A stretch of DNA of 7,772 nucleotides from Alphaproteobacteria bacterium (GTDB lineage: Bacteria > Pseudomonadota > Alphaproteobacteria > Holosporales > Holosporaceae). Where the stretch lies: the NCBI GenBank assembly GCA_016870135.1, contig VGCF01000036.1, forward strand, positions 1 through 7,772, written 5' to 3'. A model generated the notes under the pieces. That model saw only the letters and a program-made list of their open reading frames with translations. It made no database searches and was not told the DNA's origin. A program made the translations under genes and the position numbers. This document shows positions 5,882 to 7,772 of this stretch, piece by piece; the first letter of the stretch is position 1, and the number at the start of each line of letters is the position of its first letter.

Positions 5882-7300
5882 ATGTCTGGGATCATTACAC
5901 GCTTTGCGCCCTCACCTACCGGTATTTTGCATTTAGGCAGTGCCAGAACGGCTCTGTTCAATTGGCTGTATGCGCGACACTATGGTGGGCAATTTTTATT
6001 GCGCCTAGAAGACACTGATCAGGCGCGCTCTAGTCAAGAATCGGCTGACAATATTTTATCCAATTTAAAATGGCTGGGTCTGGATTGGGATGGTGATGTG
6101 GTCATTCAATCCCAGCGGCAACAGCGACACCAGAACGTCGCCCAACAGTTGCTGGATATGGGAAAAGCGTACCGTTGTTATTGCACACCAGAAGAATTGG
6201 TGGCCATGAAGGACGATGCGCTGGCCCGCGGTTTACACCCAACCTATGATCGCCGATGGAGAGATCGCACCGATCACCCGGCAGGTCCATTTGTCGTTCG
6301 ATTAAAGGCCCCCCTGTCAGGAGAAATCGCCTTTCATGATACGGTCCAAGGGATGGTCAAGGTGGATGCCGAAGACCTGGATGATATGATTTTATTGCGC
6401 AGCGATGGCACCCCAACGTATATGTTGGCGGTGGTGGTGGATGATCATGATATGGGCGTTACCCATATCATTCGTGGCGATGATCATTTAACCAATGGTT
6501 TTAGACAGCTGAATCTGTATCATGCCATGGGGTGGACTGCGCCCTCTATGAGCCATATTCCTCTGATTCATTCTGATGATGGTGCCAAATTATCCAAACG
6601 ACATGGGGCCATAGGCATTGAGCAATACCGTGCGGACGGATTTTTACCCGAAGCCATCTGCAACGGATTATTGCGCTTGGGTTGGTCCCACGGCAATGAT
6701 GAAAAAATTGATCAAGAGCAAGCCAAGGCCTGGTTTGATGGCACATCCTTGTCCAAATCGGCCGCCCGTTTTGATCGCGACAAATTCTTGTCATTAAATG
6801 GCCATTATTTACGCCAACGTACCCTGAGCGATGATGGTTTAGAATCTCTGTGGCATGATGTCGTCCACGAGCCCCTGGATGCACCTGCCCTGTCACCAGA
6901 TAGGCTCTCGGATGCGGCATGCCGTGTGGGCAAGGCCATCTTACCGGCTCTGGCTGTGCGTGCCACCAGTTTGTGTGCTTTGCGCACACAATTAATCCCT
7001 TATCTGTCCCCTTGTTTGGAAAACCCACCTGTATTATCTGGTGATGATGGTTCCATGCTGTCTGAATTAATCCCCATTTTAAGGGATTTATCCCCCTGGA
7101 GCAGCCATTGCATCGAGGAATACCTGCGTCAGTGGTCACAGGAAAAGAATCTGTCCTTTGGGGCGGTGGCAAAACCATTACGCTTGGTCTTAACAGGTCA
7201 GACCATATCCCCCAGTTTAACGGACATCATGGTGGCTTTGGGTAAAGAAAACAGCCTGTTGCGCATGCAAAACAGCGTCAATGCCAGCCCTCGTGCATAA
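5882..7300 (+). CDS. gltX: Glutamyl-tRNA synthetase
   Basis: This 472-residue class I aminoacyl-tRNA synthetase activates glutamate with ATP and charges tRNA(Glu) in the cytoplasm. Seen: FAPSPTG near the N-terminus, the HIGH-type HLGS (17-20), the EDTD segment, the IRGDDHLTN substrate-pocket motif and the KMSKS-type KLSKR (236-240). The C-terminal anticodon-binding part ends with the usual KPLRLVLTG and LGKENSLLRM stretches. Length is normal for the family. ATG 5882 is preferred because family similarity begins directly after it; the longer TTG start at 5813 would add 23 unrelated residues. The C99-x-C101 pair of the zinc site is kept, but the second pair of the E. coli enzyme (C125, H127) seems to be W and D in the DRRWRD segment, so zinc binding is doubtful, as in other zinc-free GluRS. 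Alphaproteobacteria often have two gltX copies; whether this one charges only tRNA(Glu) or also tRNA(Gln) cannot be decided here. Confidence 0.95.
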   Translation: MSGIITRFAPSPTGILHLGSARTALFNWLYARHYGGQFLLRLEDTDQARSSQESADNILSNLKWLGLDWDGDVVIQSQRQQRHQNVAQQLLDMGKAYRCYCTPEELVAMKDDALARGLHPTYDRRWRDRTDHPAGPFVVRLKAPLSGEIAFHDTVQGMVKVDAEDLDDMILLRSDGTPTYMLAVVVDDHDMGVTHIIRGDDHLTNGFRQLNLYHAMGWTAPSMSHIPLIHSDDGAKLSKRHGAIGIEQYRADGFLPEAICNGLLRLGWSHGNDEKIDQEQAKAWFDGTSLSKSAARFDRDKFLSLNGHYLRQRTLSDDGLESLWHDVVHEPLDAPALSPDRLSDAACRVGKAILPALAVRATSLCALRTQLIPYLSPCLENPPVLSGDDGSMLSELIPILRDLSPWSSHCIEEYLRQWSQEKNLSFGAVAKPLRLVLTGQTISPSLTDIMVALGKENSLLRMQNSVNASPRA

Positions 7301-7305
7301 ACAGA

Positions 7306-7313
7306 GGGGGGGG
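7306..7313. repeat. G8 homopolymer after the gltX stop
   Basis: Eight consecutive G bases begin six bases after the gltX stop codon. The tract is outside coding sequence, so length changes would not alter a protein. A second run of six G lies at 7342-7347. Confidence 0.7.
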
Positions 7314-7341
7314 CGCTTGTATAAGATTTGTGATGACGTGT

Positions 7342-7433
7342 GGGGGGCAATCATGACACAATAATGGCGCCAGAACCCTGAAGGGTTTTCTCGCCTCTGA
7401 CACACAGAGCAGTGATATACGCACCCGTCCCCC
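7342..7433 (+). other. Potentially structured RNA region downstream of gltX
   Basis: Read on the plus strand, GGGGGGC (7342-7348) can pair with GTCCCCC (7427-7433) and enclose two adjacent hairpins. One is GGCG, a 2x2 internal loop, then AGAACCC-TGAA-GGGTTTT closing with CGCC (7366-7395). The other is CTCTG-ACACA-CAGAG (7395-7409). Two G-U pairs in this model would be A-C mismatches on the minus strand, which mildly favours plus-strand transcription. No known RNA family is recognised. It may simply be a complex 3' end of the gltX transcript. Confidence 0.35.
7372..7393 (+). terminator. Candidate gltX terminator
   Basis: AGAACCC (7372-7378) pairs with GGGTTTT (7383-7389), including one G-U pair, around a TGAA tetraloop; the T run is partly in the stem and the tail is short. 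It is the best Rho-independent candidate downstream of gltX, 71 bases after the stop. Confidence 0.45.
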
Positions 7434-7451
7434 TGTTGTGGAGAGCGCACC

Positions 7452-7475
7452 AGAAGGAGATCTCTCTCTCCTTCT
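7452..7475. terminator. Nine-pair hairpin between convergent gltX and lnt
   Basis: AGAAGGAGA (7452-7460) and TCTCCTTCT (7467-7475) are exact reverse complements with a six-base TCTCTC loop. It begins just past the lnt stop on the minus strand and could protect or end either transcript. Neither side has a proper T run, so the terminator role is uncertain although the hairpin itself is clear. Confidence 0.45.
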
Positions 7476-7479
7476 TCTA

Positions 7480-7772
7480 TCAGATCGTATCATTTCGGAT
7501 ATTGTGTTTCCTCTTTCTTGTTCTATTTGTCCAATAACACCCCGCCCTGTAGACCAATAACAGGCCTGAAAGCGCCCCCATCATGATGCCAAAAATACGA
7601 TCCTGATAACGCCCATAAGGCGTGATGGGGATAAATACAGGCAAGGCACCATCCAACACGCCGCGCTGTCCAAGAGGTAAGGTGCGCAGAACACGCCCCA
7701 ACGGATCGATGATGGCGGATATCCCCGTATTGGCCACACGCACGAGGGGCAAACCTTCTTCTATGGCACGAA
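7480..7772 (-). CDS. lnt: Apolipoprotein N-acyltransferase, C-terminal part
   Basis: The visible 96 residues are the C-terminal end of Lnt, the inner-membrane enzyme that adds the third acyl chain to lipoproteins; the gene continues past the window edge. The segment RAIEEGLPLVRVANTGISAIIDPLGRVL, given here as RAIEEGLPLVRV then ANTGISAIIDPLGRV, is a typical end of the nitrilase-like domain just after the catalytic cysteine, which lies outside the window. It is followed by the usual TPYGRYQDR linker, one last membrane helix (IFGIMMGALSGLLLVY) and a basic cytoplasmic tail rich in R and K. The open frame runs unbroken from the edge to the TGA at 7480-7482. It is convergent with gltX. Confidence 0.9.
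   Translation of the reverse strand, partial: RAIEEGLPLVRVANTGISAIIDPLGRVLRTLPLGQRGVLDGALPVFIPITPYGRYQDRIFGIMMGALSGLLLVYRAGCYWTNRTRKRKHNIRNDTI

Noticed and set aside
6546..7178. Open frame of 210 codons antisense to gltX
   Set aside because: It is the complement of well-conserved gltX sequence and its translation has no recognisable domain.

Overview
The window looks like chromosomal core DNA of an alphaproteobacterium of moderate G+C, with A+T-rich intergenic segments. The markers are a CckA-type hybrid histidine kinase, a DUF4167 protein, and an ABC1-family kinase of the alphaproteobacterial KGP..K..AQ type. NusB, glutamyl-tRNA synthetase and apolipoprotein N-acyltransferase are also present. 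The A+T-rich spacers and gene order would suit a host-associated lineage such as Holosporales, but this placement is inference. I see no transposase, phage gene, CRISPR array, tRNA or rRNA.

Layout: 1-398 is an A+T-rich leader with no convincing gene. 399-2381 (+) encodes an ABC1/AarF-family atypical kinase with an unusual N-terminal extension of roughly 190-200 residues. 2444-2836 (+) is a short DUF4167 protein with a clear ribosome binding site. 2837-3017 holds a terminator-like hairpin and a perfect 12-bp tandem duplication. 3018-3539 (+) is nusB, read from a TTG start. 3540-3638 separates nusB from the convergent cckA and contains an orphan Shine-Dalgarno plus start codon leading into a dead-end mini-ORF. 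3639-5684 (-) is cckA, with PAS-like sensor regions, HisKA, HATPase and receiver domains but no transmembrane segment. 5685-5881 is the divergent cckA/gltX promoter region, with a three-unit TTCAATGTTT repeat. 5882-7300 (+) is gltX. 7301-7479 is a convergent intergenic region rich in potential RNA structure. 7480-7772 (-) is the 3' end of lnt, cut by the window edge.

The genes do not form one pathway. They cover quinone-linked or lipid-linked kinase function (ABC1), transcription antitermination (NusB), cell-cycle phosphorelay (CckA), tRNA charging (GltX) and lipoprotein maturation (Lnt). No clearly new multi-gene system is visible. The points most worth checking are the ABC1 N-terminal extension, the apparently soluble CckA, the orphan translation start after nusB, and the structured region after gltX.
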